This document shows positions 24,534 to 35,415 of a DNA stretch of 64,000 bases, piece by piece (positions within the stretch are counted from its first letter, which is position 1; the number at the start of each line of letters is the position of its first letter). Under the pieces are notes generated by a model, which did not search any database, was not told the DNA's origin, and was given only the letters and a program-made list of their open reading frames with translations. This DNA comes from Paractinoplanes lichenicola (GTDB lineage: Bacteria; Actinomycetota; Actinomycetes; Mycobacteriales; Micromonosporaceae), in contig NZ_JAENHO010000001.1 in assembly GCF_016785085.1 (NCBI RefSeq), forward strand, positions 930,001 through 994,000, read 5' to 3'. The position numbers and the translations under genes are program-made.

Positions 24534-26041
24534 GTGAGCTCAAGGCTGGTGACCTGGAGGTCCGTGCCTGCATCGCGCTGAGCTACGTCGAGTTGTCAGC
24601 CCCCGAGGCGTCGACTTTCCGGCGGCTCGGGGTGGTGCCGGGCCGGGACTTCGACCTGAGGGTCGCCGAGTCGGTCAGCGACCTGAGCCCCGACGACACC
24701 CGTACGTCGGTCGACGCGCTGGTCGATGCTCAACTGCTGGATCTCGTGCTCGGCGAGCGGTTCCGGTTCCACGACCTGATCCGGATCTTTGCGCACGAGC
24801 GCTTCCGTGCGGACGAGTCCGAGACAGGACGGCAGTCCGCGGCCCGCGGACTGGTCGCCGGCTACGCGTCCCGGGTGCGGTCCGCAGGTGACACGCTCAG
24901 TCATGGGCAACCGGCGACCGGCAACGAGATCTCGGCCGCGCCGGGTCGTCAGGTGACCAGTGGCGTAGTCACCGAGGCAGCCACCTGGATGGCGGCGGAA
25001 CACCGCAACCTCACCGCGGCCGCCCGCCTCGCCCGCGAAGTCGGACCGAGCCCCACCCTCGATCTAGTCCTGCCGCTGTTGCCCGCGCTCCTGCTCACCA
25101 GCGGGCACGCCGCCGAGATCGATGAGCTGGCACAGCTCGCCGAGTCCGCCGCCGAGCAACTCAACCGATCCGCCGACGTCACAACCGCGCAGATCTACCG
25201 GGCTCAGGCCGCGCGCCGCCGTGGCCGGGCCAGGATCGCCGTGCCGCTGCTCGGGCAGGCCGCGGGCCAGGCGCTCGCCTCCCAGGACTTCCGCTCGGCG
25301 GGACAGGCCCTGCGTGTGCTCTGCGAGGTGCATCGGGAGAACGCCGACACCGATCGAGCCGCGGAGAGCGCCGTCCATGCGATCGACGCGTTCACCCGCG
25401 CCGGTGATCCGGCGGCTGCGGCCGGGCTCCTTCTCGAACTGGCGATCCTGCTGAAGGACAGACGTCGCCTGGACGAGGCGGCCGGCCTGATCGAGGTCGC
25501 AATCGAGCAGCGGGAGCGATACGCAACCGGTGACGCACCGAGCCACCGGTCGTTGGCCTGGGCTCACGAGAACTACGGCGCGATTCTCAAACGCCTCGGT
25601 CGCCTCGATGACGCGCTCCGCGAGCACGGGATCAGCAGCAGGCTGTTCCGCGAGGTCGGCCAGGCGCAGGGTCTGGCCTACAGCGCCCGCAATCTCGGCG
25701 ATCTGGCCCGGCTCCAGCAACGGCACGACGACGCCATGCGGCTCTACCGGGAGAGCCTCGTCCTGTTCCGAGAAATCGGCGACGCACGTGGGCAGGCCCA
25801 GGCAACGGCGTCGATGGCCCTCGCAGCCGCCCATCTACGTGACTGGCCGACGGTCGTCGCCACCGCGTGGAGGTGGGCGGCGGGCCCGGTGCCGATCCGG
25901 GACAAGATCGCGACGCTGCAGCGGTACGCCACGCTGAGCAGGGAACAGTCGCGCGGCGACAGCCCTGCTCCGGGAGCCGTCCCACTTCCGCCCGATGTGG
26001 AGAGATATCTCGCGACGCTCAGCATCGCCGGTCCCCGGTAG
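24526..26041 (+). pseudogene. STAND/TPR regulator, C-terminal part only
   Basis: From about 24526 the frame reads RLSELKAGDLEVRACIALSY, then FRRLGVVPGRDFDL and FRFHDLIRIFAHERF. This is the winged-helix segment that follows the NB-ARC ATPase in AfsR-like proteins. TPR repeats follow to the end (about 505 residues). The BTAD, P-loop and most of the ATPase are missing, and no ribosome site or start is visible at the junction. The frame stays open back to 24092 in antisense-like sequence without homology. It is most likely the 3' remnant of a third SARP/STAND gene, though a re-initiated TPR protein cannot be excluded. Base composition is a little less GC-biased than its neighbours. Confidence 0.72.
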
Positions 26042-26113
26042 GCCCGGGGCGCGTTGCGTCAGATCTTGTACGCCGTGGGACGTTCGGCGGCGGGTCCGGG
26101 TGAGCATCGGGGC

Positions 26114-28522
26114 ATGCGCGAGGTGCTGGAGATCCGGGTGCACGGTGTGGCCAACACGTCGCCCGAGGCGATGTTGCGGGAGCGTGGGAGCGCGGATCCC
26201 GAGGTGCGGTTGTGTGCCGGGGATGAGCAGACCGGGTTCTATCGGCGGCGGGGCGACCGCGACGACGCCACGGTGGTCACGGAGGCGTACAGCTGGGGTC
26301 AGCTCACCTCGGGGTCGCGGGCCAAGAAGGACGTGCAGCGCGCCGGGTGGGCTTTGTTGTTGCCGTTCGCGCTGGTGAACGTGGCGTTGTGGGCGCGGCC
26401 GGACGTGTCGCGGTCGCGGCGGGCGCGGACTGCGGCCTATCTCGTACGGCTGTTGGCCGTGAGCCTGACCGTGGCGATGACGACCGCCGCGGCCGAGATG
26501 GCGATGGACGAGTTCGGGTGGCAGTGCCGCGACGGATGCCCCCGCGGCGTTCCTGGTACGGCGCTGCTCAGGGAGAACGAGTTCTGGCATTCCGGGCTGC
26601 GGCCGGTCGGGTTTCTGATGCTCGTCCCGGCGCTCGCGGCCACGGTCGTCTGGTTGCTGGCCCGGCGGTCCTTCTCCTACGAGGCCGAGATCCCGGCGAC
26701 ACCGCCGACCCCGGCCGAGCCTGCTTCGCCGTTGGAGCGGCGGTTCTTCTGGTCGGGCGACACGCAGGTCCGCCGGCTGGCCAAGCTGCATCTGGCCGCG
26801 GGGCTGGCCACCCCGGCCGGGCTCGGCACGCTCGCCGCGTGGAAGCTCGACGGGCCCGACCCGTTCGGTGTTGCCGCGGCCACGCTCACCCTGGTCACGT
26901 TCGCGGTCATTCTGTACGCCCTGGCCGAGCGCGAGATCTGGGTCAGGCAACCGGCGGTGGGCGGCGGGGCCGACGGTACGGTCGCCATCGTCACCGCGCT
27001 CCTCGCGTTCGTCGGCGCCGCTCTCTATCTCGTCGTGCCGGCCCGCGCCCACCTGCCCGGGCCGCCGGCGCCGCTGACCGGGTTCGGCGCCGTGGCCCAG
27101 GGCCTGTTCATCGGGCAGTTCGCCGTCGTGCTCCTGCTCGGCGCCCTGGTCAACAACCTGCTCCGCGGGGTGGCGGTGGTCCTGCTGGTCGCCACCGGCG
27201 TCACGCTCGGCGCCACCGGCACGGCTGACGACTGGAGCCCGCGCCGAGTCTTCCTCGCGGTCCTGCTGCTGACCACGCTGACCGCCGCGGTGGCCCTGAT
27301 CGGCCGCTTCGACCGCGATCGGGAGTTCAACCGTCCGCTGTGGGCCGGCCGGTCCTCGGCGTTCTTCGGCGGTCTCGGCGTGCTCGCGGGCACGTTCTAC
27401 TCCGCGGCGGGGACGTTCTGGCTGGCCGAATGGCTCAACGGGAGTCAGCGGGTGACCCGCGACGACAGTCAGGTGCACATTCCGGTTTCGCTGCTGTGGA
27501 CCGCGGCCGGGTTGTTCACCTTCGCGCTGCCGCTGGTCGTGGCCGCGGGGCTGGCCACCCTTTCGGTGAACCGGCTCCGCCGTACGGCGCAGGAAGGTCT
27601 TCTGACGACGCTGCCGGACGCGCCGGGCAATGCTCACAAGCGGCGCCGGGCCTTGGATGTGGCGGCCGCGATCGCCACCAACCGGTTCATCGGCGAGAAG
27701 ACCCCGATGTTCGTGGGCTGGCTGGGGGCCGTCCTGGTGCTGTGGTCGGTCGTCGGCGTGGCCGGTTCGGCGACCGGGCTGACCCCCGCCGAGCTGATCA
27801 CCGACTCCGGCGTGCGACCGATTCTCGAGTGGTTCACCGACGCCGGCAGCGTGCTGACCGGCCTGCTGATGCTCGTCCTGGCCGCGGTGGTCGGCCTGGC
27901 CTACCGCAGGCCCGGCCCCCGCCGCACGCTCGGCGTGATCTGGGACCTGGCCACGTTCTGGCCGCGCGGCGCACACCCGTTCGCCCCACCCTCGTACGGG
28001 GAAAGGGTTGTGCCCCAACTGCTGACCCGCATTTGCGGAACCCCCGGACGCGCCGTCGTCCTCGCCGGGCACAGTCAGGGCTCGCTGCTGGTCGCCGCCA
28101 CCGTCTTCCAACTGCCCCGCGACCGGCAGCGGGAGGTCTATCTGCTCACCTTCGGCAGCCAACTGACCCGCCTGTACGGCCGCTTGTTCCCGGCCTTCTT
28201 CGGCCCGGCCGCGCGGCACCGGCTGGCCGACGTCCTGCGCGACGACCCGGCCCACGTCCGCTGGCGCAACCTGTACCGCGAGACCGACTACCTCGGCTGG
28301 CCGATCGGCACGCCGGCCGGCCTCGACGTGCCCGTGCAGGACCCGGAGGGCCTGGCCCCGACGGGCGGCGAGGTGCTGGACCCACCGATCCGGCGGCACA
28401 GCGACTATCCGTGCTCGCTCGCCTATCAGCATGCGCGGCGGACCGCCGTACGGGCGCTCTGGGCCGAGCCGAACGGGCTGCCCGCGTCGCAACGCGTCAG
28501 TCAGCCGGCGGTGGACGGGTGA
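26114..28522 (+). CDS. Large integral membrane protein with C-terminal alpha/beta-hydrolase motif, function unknown
   Basis: The protein has 802 residues. The N-terminal block REVLEIRVHGVANTSPEAML and a soluble ~70 residues are followed by about twelve hydrophobic segments (residues ~80-610). A C-terminal soluble domain then carries VVLAGHSQGSLLVAATVF, a G-H-S-Q-G nucleophile elbow near residue 650 as in lipases, followed by HSDYPCSLAYQHAR at the end. The N-terminal VHGV strand could be the first hydrolase strand, so the membrane region may be inserted between halves of the hydrolase fold. The ATG at 26114 starts the conserved block; a frame from 26054 is open but unconserved. I do not recognise a named family. 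A lipid or membrane-ester hydrolase is an inference. Confidence 0.78.
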   Translation: MREVLEIRVHGVANTSPEAMLRERGSADPEVRLCAGDEQTGFYRRRGDRDDATVVTEAYSWGQLTSGSRAKKDVQRAGWALLLPFALVNVALWARPDVSRSRRARTAAYLVRLLAVSLTVAMTTAAAEMAMDEFGWQCRDGCPRGVPGTALLRENEFWHSGLRPVGFLMLVPALAATVVWLLARRSFSYEAEIPATPPTPAEPASPLERRFFWSGDTQVRRLAKLHLAAGLATPAGLGTLAAWKLDGPDPFGVAAATLTLVTFAVILYALAEREIWVRQPAVGGGADGTVAIVTALLAFVGAALYLVVPARAHLPGPPAPLTGFGAVAQGLFIGQFAVVLLLGALVNNLLRGVAVVLLVATGVTLGATGTADDWSPRRVFLAVLLLTTLTAAVALIGRFDRDREFNRPLWAGRSSAFFGGLGVLAGTFYSAAGTFWLAEWLNGSQRVTRDDSQVHIPVSLLWTAAGLFTFALPLVVAAGLATLSVNRLRRTAQEGLLTTLPDAPGNAHKRRRALDVAAAIATNRFIGEKTPMFVGWLGAVLVLWSVVGVAGSATGLTPAELITDSGVRPILEWFTDAGSVLTGLLMLVLAAVVGLAYRRPGPRRTLGVIWDLATFWPRGAHPFAPPSYGERVVPQLLTRICGTPGRAVVLAGHSQGSLLVAATVFQLPRDRQREVYLLTFGSQLTRLYGRLFPAFFGPAARHRLADVLRDDPAHVRWRNLYRETDYLGWPIGTPAGLDVPVQDPEGLAPTGGEVLDPPIRRHSDYPCSLAYQHARRTAVRALWAEPNGLPASQRVSQPAVDG

Positions 28523-28543
28523 AGAAGGAGGCCCGGCACTGCC

Positions 28544-30028
28544 CTACGGCCGAGTGACGGCGAAGGTCGATTCTTCGACGTACGCGTCGCCGGCCTGTTC
28601 GGGGTCCAGCCACAGCTCGTCGCCTCGCAGATGCATCATCCGGTCCGGATAGTTCAGCGAGACCAGCCGTACGGTGCCGGGTTGGGGGCCGGGGCGGGGG
28701 CAGAAGGTGGCGTCGCGGCGGAACAGGTCGCGGTTCTCGTCGGTGTTGAGCAGGATCCGGAACGAGGCGTGCCGCACGTAGCGGCCGTCGGCCGAGCGCA
28801 TCGACAGGCAGTCCGGGTCGGCGATGCCCGGGATCACCGTGATCACCGTGGCCGGCCCTCCGGACGTCGCGACCAGCCTCTCGCCGTTCAGGGTGACCAC
28901 GCTGTCCGGGCGGGCGACCGGCCGCAGGACCGCGGACCCGAGCGCGACGAGCCGCGCCGGGCGGGACGGAGCCGCGCGAGACGAAGCCGTACGGGTGGGG
29001 GTGGGGTCCGCGGCGGAGCGGGACGCGACCGGGGCCGGCGCCGGCGCGACGGCGCCGCCGCGGGACTCCGGCCGCGTCAGATAGACGCCGCCGGACACCG
29101 TCGCGGTGACCAGCACCGCGGCCGCCACTTTGACGCCGACCGCCTGCCCCAGCCAGCCCACGGCCGAGCCGGCCCCGGCGATCGAACCACCCACGGCCGA
29201 GCCGGCCCCGGCGGTCGCACCACCCACGGCAGCGCCCATCGCCACCGGCAGCGGCACCGCGGCCGCCCCGGCCACCAGTCGTTCGAGCGGGAGCAGCTCA
29301 GGCCCGGCGGCCCCGCAGACGCCGCAGTCGCGCAGGTGGCGGGCCAGCCGTTTGCGCCACCGCGGGCCGGGCACGCCGTCCCAGCCGTCCAGCACCTCGT
29401 CCAGGCGAGGGCAGCGGGGCCGCGCCTCGAGCGCGACGACCAGGTGCCGGCACAGCTCGAGCTGCCGGCGCATCCGCTGGATGCGGACCCGCGCGTGCGC
29501 CGCGTTCACCCCCAGCGCGGCCACGACGCCGGCCCGGTCGAGCTCGCCGAGCACCTCGTGCCACCACAGCGCGGCCAGCCGCTGGTCGTCCGGGTCGAGC
29601 CAGCGCGTGGCCTCGGCCACCTGCCGGCGCTGCGCGGACAGTTCCAGCCGGAGCGCGGTGACGCCCGCGAACTCGGCGCCCGGGTCGGCGATCTGCTCGG
29701 CGTCGGTCAGCGCGGCCGCCCGTTCCCGCTCCACCTGCCAGATCCGCAGCCGCCCGCTGACCTGGTGCATGGCGATGGCGACGAGCCACGAGCGGAAGCT
29801 TTCCGGCGCGCGCAGGCCCGGCAGATCGCGGTGCGCCCGCAGCACCGTCTCCTGCACCACGTCGTCGACGTCGGCGTGCCCGCCCAGCGCGCGGCCGACG
29901 ATCCGGTACAGCAGCGGAAGATGGGCCGTGATCAGGGCGTCCGCGGCGAGCCGATCACCGGAGCGGGCCGCCCGCACCAGAACGGCCGGATTTTCTGTTA
30001 CGGCGTCGCCCCGGCCGGAGCCTTCCAT
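28544..30028 (-). CDS. Membrane-anchored ECF sigma factor with zinc-finger-like segment and external AbfB (CBM42) domain
   Basis: The protein has 494 residues. Sigma region 2 (residues ~10-85: LVRAARSGDRLAADAL, DVDDVVQETVLRAHRDL) and region 4 (~130-195, ALGVNAAHARVRIQRMRRQL) are followed by a zinc-finger-like H-x3-C-x2-C motif, HLRDCGVCG. Gly/Ala repeats and one helix (VKVAAAVLVTATVSGGVYL, near residue 300) come next, then a Ser/Thr/Pro linker and a C-terminal AbfB/CBM42 arabinose-binding module (LSMRSADGRYVRHASF, then DRDLF-like and FAVTRP). It would place a sugar sensor outside and a sigma factor inside on one chain. It is divergent from the xylanolytic operon. The ATG at 30028 was chosen at the start of similarity; a GTG at 30076 would add 16 residues. 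Confidence 0.85.
   Translation of the reverse strand: MEGSGRGDAVTENPAVLVRAARSGDRLAADALITAHLPLLYRIVGRALGGHADVDDVVQETVLRAHRDLPGLRAPESFRSWLVAIAMHQVSGRLRIWQVERERAAALTDAEQIADPGAEFAGVTALRLELSAQRRQVAEATRWLDPDDQRLAALWWHEVLGELDRAGVVAALGVNAAHARVRIQRMRRQLELCRHLVVALEARPRCPRLDEVLDGWDGVPGPRWRKRLARHLRDCGVCGAAGPELLPLERLVAGAAAVPLPVAMGAAVGGATAGAGSAVGGSIAGAGSAVGWLGQAVGVKVAAAVLVTATVSGGVYLTRPESRGGAVAPAPAPVASRSAADPTPTRTASSRAAPSRPARLVALGSAVLRPVARPDSVVTLNGERLVATSGGPATVITVIPGIADPDCLSMRSADGRYVRHASFRILLNTDENRDLFRRDATFCPRPGPQPGTVRLVSLNYPDRMMHLRGDELWLDPEQAGDAYVEESTFAVTRP
29157..29230 (-). repeat. 33-bp tandem repeat inside the sigma/AbfB gene
   Basis: Two near-identical 33-bp units (29157-29189, 29190-29222) and the first 8 bases of a third encode an 11-residue Gly/Ala repeat (AGAGSAVGGS...) between the zinc-finger-like part and the membrane helix. 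Confidence 0.85.
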
Positions 30029-31690
<1,662 letters not shown>

Positions 31691-31700
31691 CCCTCAGCCT

Positions 31701-31731
31701 CCCGCCGGCCCGGGGTGGCCGGGCCGGCGGG
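31701..31731 (+). terminator. Intra-operon hairpin after the xylanase gene (partial terminator or mRNA stabiliser)
   Basis: A perfect 13-bp stem (31701-31713 with 31719-31731) and a 5-base loop lie between the GH10 stop and the next gene on the same strand. There is no second clear promoter, so it probably tunes downstream expression. Confidence 0.65.
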
Positions 31732-31753
31732 ACCTCCACGCCCAGGAGTCGAA

Positions 31754-33703
31754 ATGCCCCGTACGCGTCCCTGGATCTCGGCGGGCCTCGCGGTCGCCGT
31801 CGGCCTCGCCGGAATTGCCGTCACCACCAGCGCCCAGGCCGCCGCGGGCTGCCGGGTCACCTATGCGATCACCAATCAGTGGCAGGGCGGGTTCGGCGCC
31901 GCCGTGACCATCGACAACCTCGGCGACCCGCTCACCGGCTGGCGGCTCGGCTGGTCGTTCACCGCCGGGCAGAGCATCACCCAGCTGTGGAACGGCTCGG
32001 TCAGCCAGTCCGGCGCCGAGGTCACCGTCACCAACGCCGCCTACAACGGCAACCTGCCCACCGGGGGCAGCGCCTCCTTCGGATTCAACGCGTCGTCCGG
32101 CTCGAGCAACCCGGTCCCGGCGAGCTTCACCCTCAACGGCGTCGTCTGCACCGGTGCCACGACGCCGACGGCGACACCGACCCCGACGTCGTCCGGCCCG
32201 TCGGCCCCCAGCACGTTCACTAACCCGGTCGTGTGGCAGGACTTCGCCGACGGCGACATCATCCGGGTCGGTGACGCGTACTACTACTCCGCCTCGACCA
32301 TGCACTACTCCCCCGGCGCGCCCGTGCTGCGCTCGTACGACCTGGTCAACTGGGAGTACGCGGGCCACTCGGTGCCCCGGCTCGACTTCGACTCCGGTGC
32401 CTACGACCTGTCCGGCGGCCGGGCGTACGTCAAGGGCATCTGGGCCTCGGCCTTCAACTACCGCCCGGCCACCAGCACCTACTACTGGCTGGGCTGCACC
32501 GAGTTCAACCGCACGTACGTCTACACGTCGGCCGACGCCGGCAGCGGCTGGGCCAAGAAGGCACGGCTCAACAAGTGCTATTACGACGCCGGGCTGCTGT
32601 TCGACAACAACACCCCGTACGTGGCTTATGGCAACGGCACCATCAGCGTCGCGCAGCTCTCGGCTGACCTGACCTCCGAGGTCCGTTCGCAGACCGTCTA
32701 CACCACGCCGTCGAGCATCGGCACGCTCGAGGGCTCGCGGATGTACAAGCGCGGCAACTACTACTACATCTGGCTCACCCGCCCCGCCAACGGCCAGTAC
32801 GTGCTCCGCTCGACCAGCCCGTGGGGCCCGTACGAGCAACGCCAGGTGCTCCTCGACCTGCCCGGCCCGATCTCCGGCGGCGGCGTGCCGCACCAGGGCG
32901 GTCTCGTGCAGACCCAGAACGGCGACTGGTGGTACATGGCCTTCACCGACGCCTATCCCGGCGGCCGCATGCCCACGCTCGCCCCGATCACGTGGAGCGG
33001 CGACGGCTGGCCCGTGCTGCAGACCGTCAACGGCCGCTGGGGCGCGAGCTACCCGCGACCCAACCTGCCGTGGCACCCGGTGGCCCCGATGACCGGCAGC
33101 GACTCGTTCACGAGCAGCACGCTCGGCCCGCAGTACGAGTGGAACCACAACCCGGACACATCGAAGTTCAGTGTGGGCAACGGATTGCGGCTGTCCACCG
33201 CGACAGTCACCAACGACCTCTACAACGCCCGCAACACGTTGACCCGCCGCGTTCAAGGCCCGTCGTCGACGGCGACCGTCCAGCTCGACTACTCGGCGAT
33301 GGCCGACGGCGACCGTACGGGCCTGGCCATGCTGCGCGACCGCTCGGCGTGGATCGGCGTCCGCAAGGACAACGGCACCACCCGGGTCTCGATGACCGAC
33401 GGGCTGACCATGTCGACCAGCGGGTGGGCGACGACCGGAACCGGCAGCGAGCGAGCCGGCGCATCCGTCAGCGGCGGGCGCATCTGGTTGCGGGTCAGCG
33501 CCGACATCCGGCCCGGCTCCGGGCGTACGGCGACGTTCTCGTACAGCACTGACGGCACCACGTTCACCAACCTGGGCCCGGCCTTCACGCTCAACAACGA
33601 CTGGCAGTTCTTCATGGGCTACCGCTTCGGCCTGTTCAACCACGCCACCCGGGCCCTGGGCGGCTCGGTCACCGTCAACCAGTTCGGGGTGAGCACACCA
33701 TGA
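31754..33703 (+). CDS. Secreted GH43 beta-xylosidase/arabinosidase with N-terminal CBM2
   Basis: The protein has 649 residues: signal peptide (~1-31), CBM2 (~32-130, ITNQWQGGFGAAVTIDNLGDPL), Thr/Pro linker, then a GH43 five-blade propeller (~155-430). FADGDIIRVGDAYYY holds the catalytic base region, and IGTLEGSRMYKRG holds the acid Glu. A C-terminal beta-sandwich (~450-649, FSYSTDGTTFTNLG) is typical of the larger xylosidase-type GH43 members. It probably releases xylose or arabinose from xylan fragments. GGAG lies before ATG 31754. Its stop overlaps the next start by 4 bases (ATGA). Confidence 0.92.
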   Translation: MPRTRPWISAGLAVAVGLAGIAVTTSAQAAAGCRVTYAITNQWQGGFGAAVTIDNLGDPLTGWRLGWSFTAGQSITQLWNGSVSQSGAEVTVTNAAYNGNLPTGGSASFGFNASSGSSNPVPASFTLNGVVCTGATTPTATPTPTSSGPSAPSTFTNPVVWQDFADGDIIRVGDAYYYSASTMHYSPGAPVLRSYDLVNWEYAGHSVPRLDFDSGAYDLSGGRAYVKGIWASAFNYRPATSTYYWLGCTEFNRTYVYTSADAGSGWAKKARLNKCYYDAGLLFDNNTPYVAYGNGTISVAQLSADLTSEVRSQTVYTTPSSIGTLEGSRMYKRGNYYYIWLTRPANGQYVLRSTSPWGPYEQRQVLLDLPGPISGGGVPHQGGLVQTQNGDWWYMAFTDAYPGGRMPTLAPITWSGDGWPVLQTVNGRWGASYPRPNLPWHPVAPMTGSDSFTSSTLGPQYEWNHNPDTSKFSVGNGLRLSTATVTNDLYNARNTLTRRVQGPSSTATVQLDYSAMADGDRTGLAMLRDRSAWIGVRKDNGTTRVSMTDGLTMSTSGWATTGTGSERAGASVSGGRIWLRVSADIRPGSGRTATFSYSTDGTTFTNLGPAFTLNNDWQFFMGYRFGLFNHATRALGGSVTVNQFGVSTP

Positions 33704-35394
33704 CCAAAGCCCGCAGCCTGATCGCCCTGTGCGCGCTGCTCCTGGCGGTTCTCGCCGTGCCCGGCCCGGCACGCGCCGACAACCCGATCGTCCAGACCAT
33801 CTACACCGCCGACCCTGCTCCCCTGGTGCACGACGGCCGCGTCTACCTCTACACCGGTCGTGACGAGGACGGCTCGACCTACTTCACCATGAAGGAGTGG
33901 CGGGTCTGGTCGTCCGCCGACATGGTCAACTGGACCGACCACGGCTCGCCGCTCAACCTGGCCAGTTTCAGCTGGGCGAGCGACAACGCCTGGGCCGGGC
34001 AGGCCGTCGAGCGCAACGGCAAGTTCTACTGGTACGTCCCGATGAAGGTGCGCGCCACCGGGCGGATGGCCATCGGCGTCGCCGTCGCCGACAGCCCCAC
34101 CGGCCCGTTCCGCGACGCGCTGGGCCGCCCGCTGGCCGACACCAACGAGATCGATCCGACCGTCTTCATCGACGACGACGGCCAGGCCTATCTCTACTGG
34201 GGCAACCCGAACCTGTGGTACGTCAAGCTCAACCCCGACATGATCTCGTTCAGCGGCAGCCCGGCCAAGATTCCGCTGACCACCGCGGGTTTCGGCACCC
34301 GCACGGGCGACGCCAACCGGCCCACCCTGTACGAGGAGGGGCCGTGGGTCTACAAACGCGGCGGCCTCTACTACCTCGTCTACGCCGCGAAGTGCTGCTC
34401 GGAATTCATTGCCTACTCCACCGCCCCGGGACCGCTCGGGCCCTGGACCTATCGCGGCACCGTCATGCCCACCCAGGGCAGCAGTTTCACCAACCATCCG
34501 GGCCTGATCGACTTCGCCGGCGGCTCGTATTTCTTCTACCACAACGGTGCCCTGCCCGGCGGTGGCGGTTATACGCGCTCGGTCGCTGTGGAGAAGTTCA
34601 GCTACCGCTCCGACGGCACCCTCCCGACGATCACCATGACCACGGCCGGCGCCCCGCAGGTCGGCCCCCTCGACCCGTACACCCGGCAGGAAGCCGAGAC
34701 GATCGCCACCGAGTCCGGCGTCGAGACCGAGGCGCTGAGTACCGGCGGGCGCAGCGTGAGCTTCATCGACAACGGCGACTGGATCAAGGTCAAAGGCGTT
34801 GCTTTCGGTACGGGGGCCTCGAGCTTCACGGCCCGCGTCGCGTCAGCCACCAGCGGGGGCCGCATCGAACTGCGGCTCGGCAGCAGCACCGGCACCCTGG
34901 CCGGCACGTGCACCGTGCCCGGCACCGGCGGCTGGCAGACCTTCACCGACGTCACCTGCCCGGTGACCGCCTCCGGCACGCAGGATCTGTATCTGCGGTT
35001 CACCGGGGGCAGCGGCAGCCTCTTCAACGTCGACCGCTGGCAGTTCACCCGGGCCGGCACCTCGACACCGCCGCCGACCACCACTCCCCCGCCTGCCGGT
35101 TCGGGCTGCACGGCCGCATTCCGCGTCACCGGCACCTGGAGCGGTGGGTTCCAGGCGGAGGTCACGGTGACCGCGGGTTCTGGCGCGGTCACCGGCTGGC
35201 GGGTCGGTTGGACCCTCGCGTCCGGGCAGACCGTGAGCCAAGTCTGGAACGGCTCGCTGACCACCAGCGGCACGAGCGTGACGGTCGGCAACGCCTCGTA
35301 CAACGGCGGCCTCGCCCCCGGCGCCTCGGCCACCTTCGGCCTGCTGGCCACGGGCAGCCCTTCGACGCCGGCGCTGAGCTGCGCCACCGCCTGA
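33700..35394 (+). CDS. Secreted GH43 arabinoxylan arabinofuranosidase with CBM6 and CBM2
   Basis: The protein has 564 residues. The signal peptide ends at ARADN. The GH43 domain (~30-320) has YTADPAPLVHDGRVYLY (catalytic base Asp in ADPAP), NEIDPTVFIDDDGQAYLYWG and EEGPWVYKRGGLYY (acid Glu). A CBM6 (~325-450, QEAETIATESGVETEAL) and a C-terminal CBM2 follow. GH43 with CBM6 is the layout of arabinoxylan arabinofuranohydrolases that strip arabinose from xylan. Translation is coupled to the upstream GH43 through ATGA. Confidence 0.93.
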   Translation: MTKARSLIALCALLLAVLAVPGPARADNPIVQTIYTADPAPLVHDGRVYLYTGRDEDGSTYFTMKEWRVWSSADMVNWTDHGSPLNLASFSWASDNAWAGQAVERNGKFYWYVPMKVRATGRMAIGVAVADSPTGPFRDALGRPLADTNEIDPTVFIDDDGQAYLYWGNPNLWYVKLNPDMISFSGSPAKIPLTTAGFGTRTGDANRPTLYEEGPWVYKRGGLYYLVYAAKCCSEFIAYSTAPGPLGPWTYRGTVMPTQGSSFTNHPGLIDFAGGSYFFYHNGALPGGGGYTRSVAVEKFSYRSDGTLPTITMTTAGAPQVGPLDPYTRQEAETIATESGVETEALSTGGRSVSFIDNGDWIKVKGVAFGTGASSFTARVASATSGGRIELRLGSSTGTLAGTCTVPGTGGWQTFTDVTCPVTASGTQDLYLRFTGGSGSLFNVDRWQFTRAGTSTPPPTTTPPPAGSGCTAAFRVTGTWSGGFQAEVTVTAGSGAVTGWRVGWTLASGQTVSQVWNGSLTTSGTSVTVGNASYNGGLAPGASATFGLLATGSPSTPALSCATA

Positions 35395-35415
35395 CACGAC
35401 GACAAGGAGGAAGTC

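Noticed and set aside
25835-28492. An 885-codon open frame on the minus strand
   Set aside because: Antisense of the STAND remnant and the membrane hydrolase gene; low-complexity Arg/Gln/His/Pro composition, no recognisable domain.
33207-33615. Minus-strand frames inside the GH43 gene
   Set aside because: They mirror the coding frame of a clearly conserved secreted enzyme and have no start signals.
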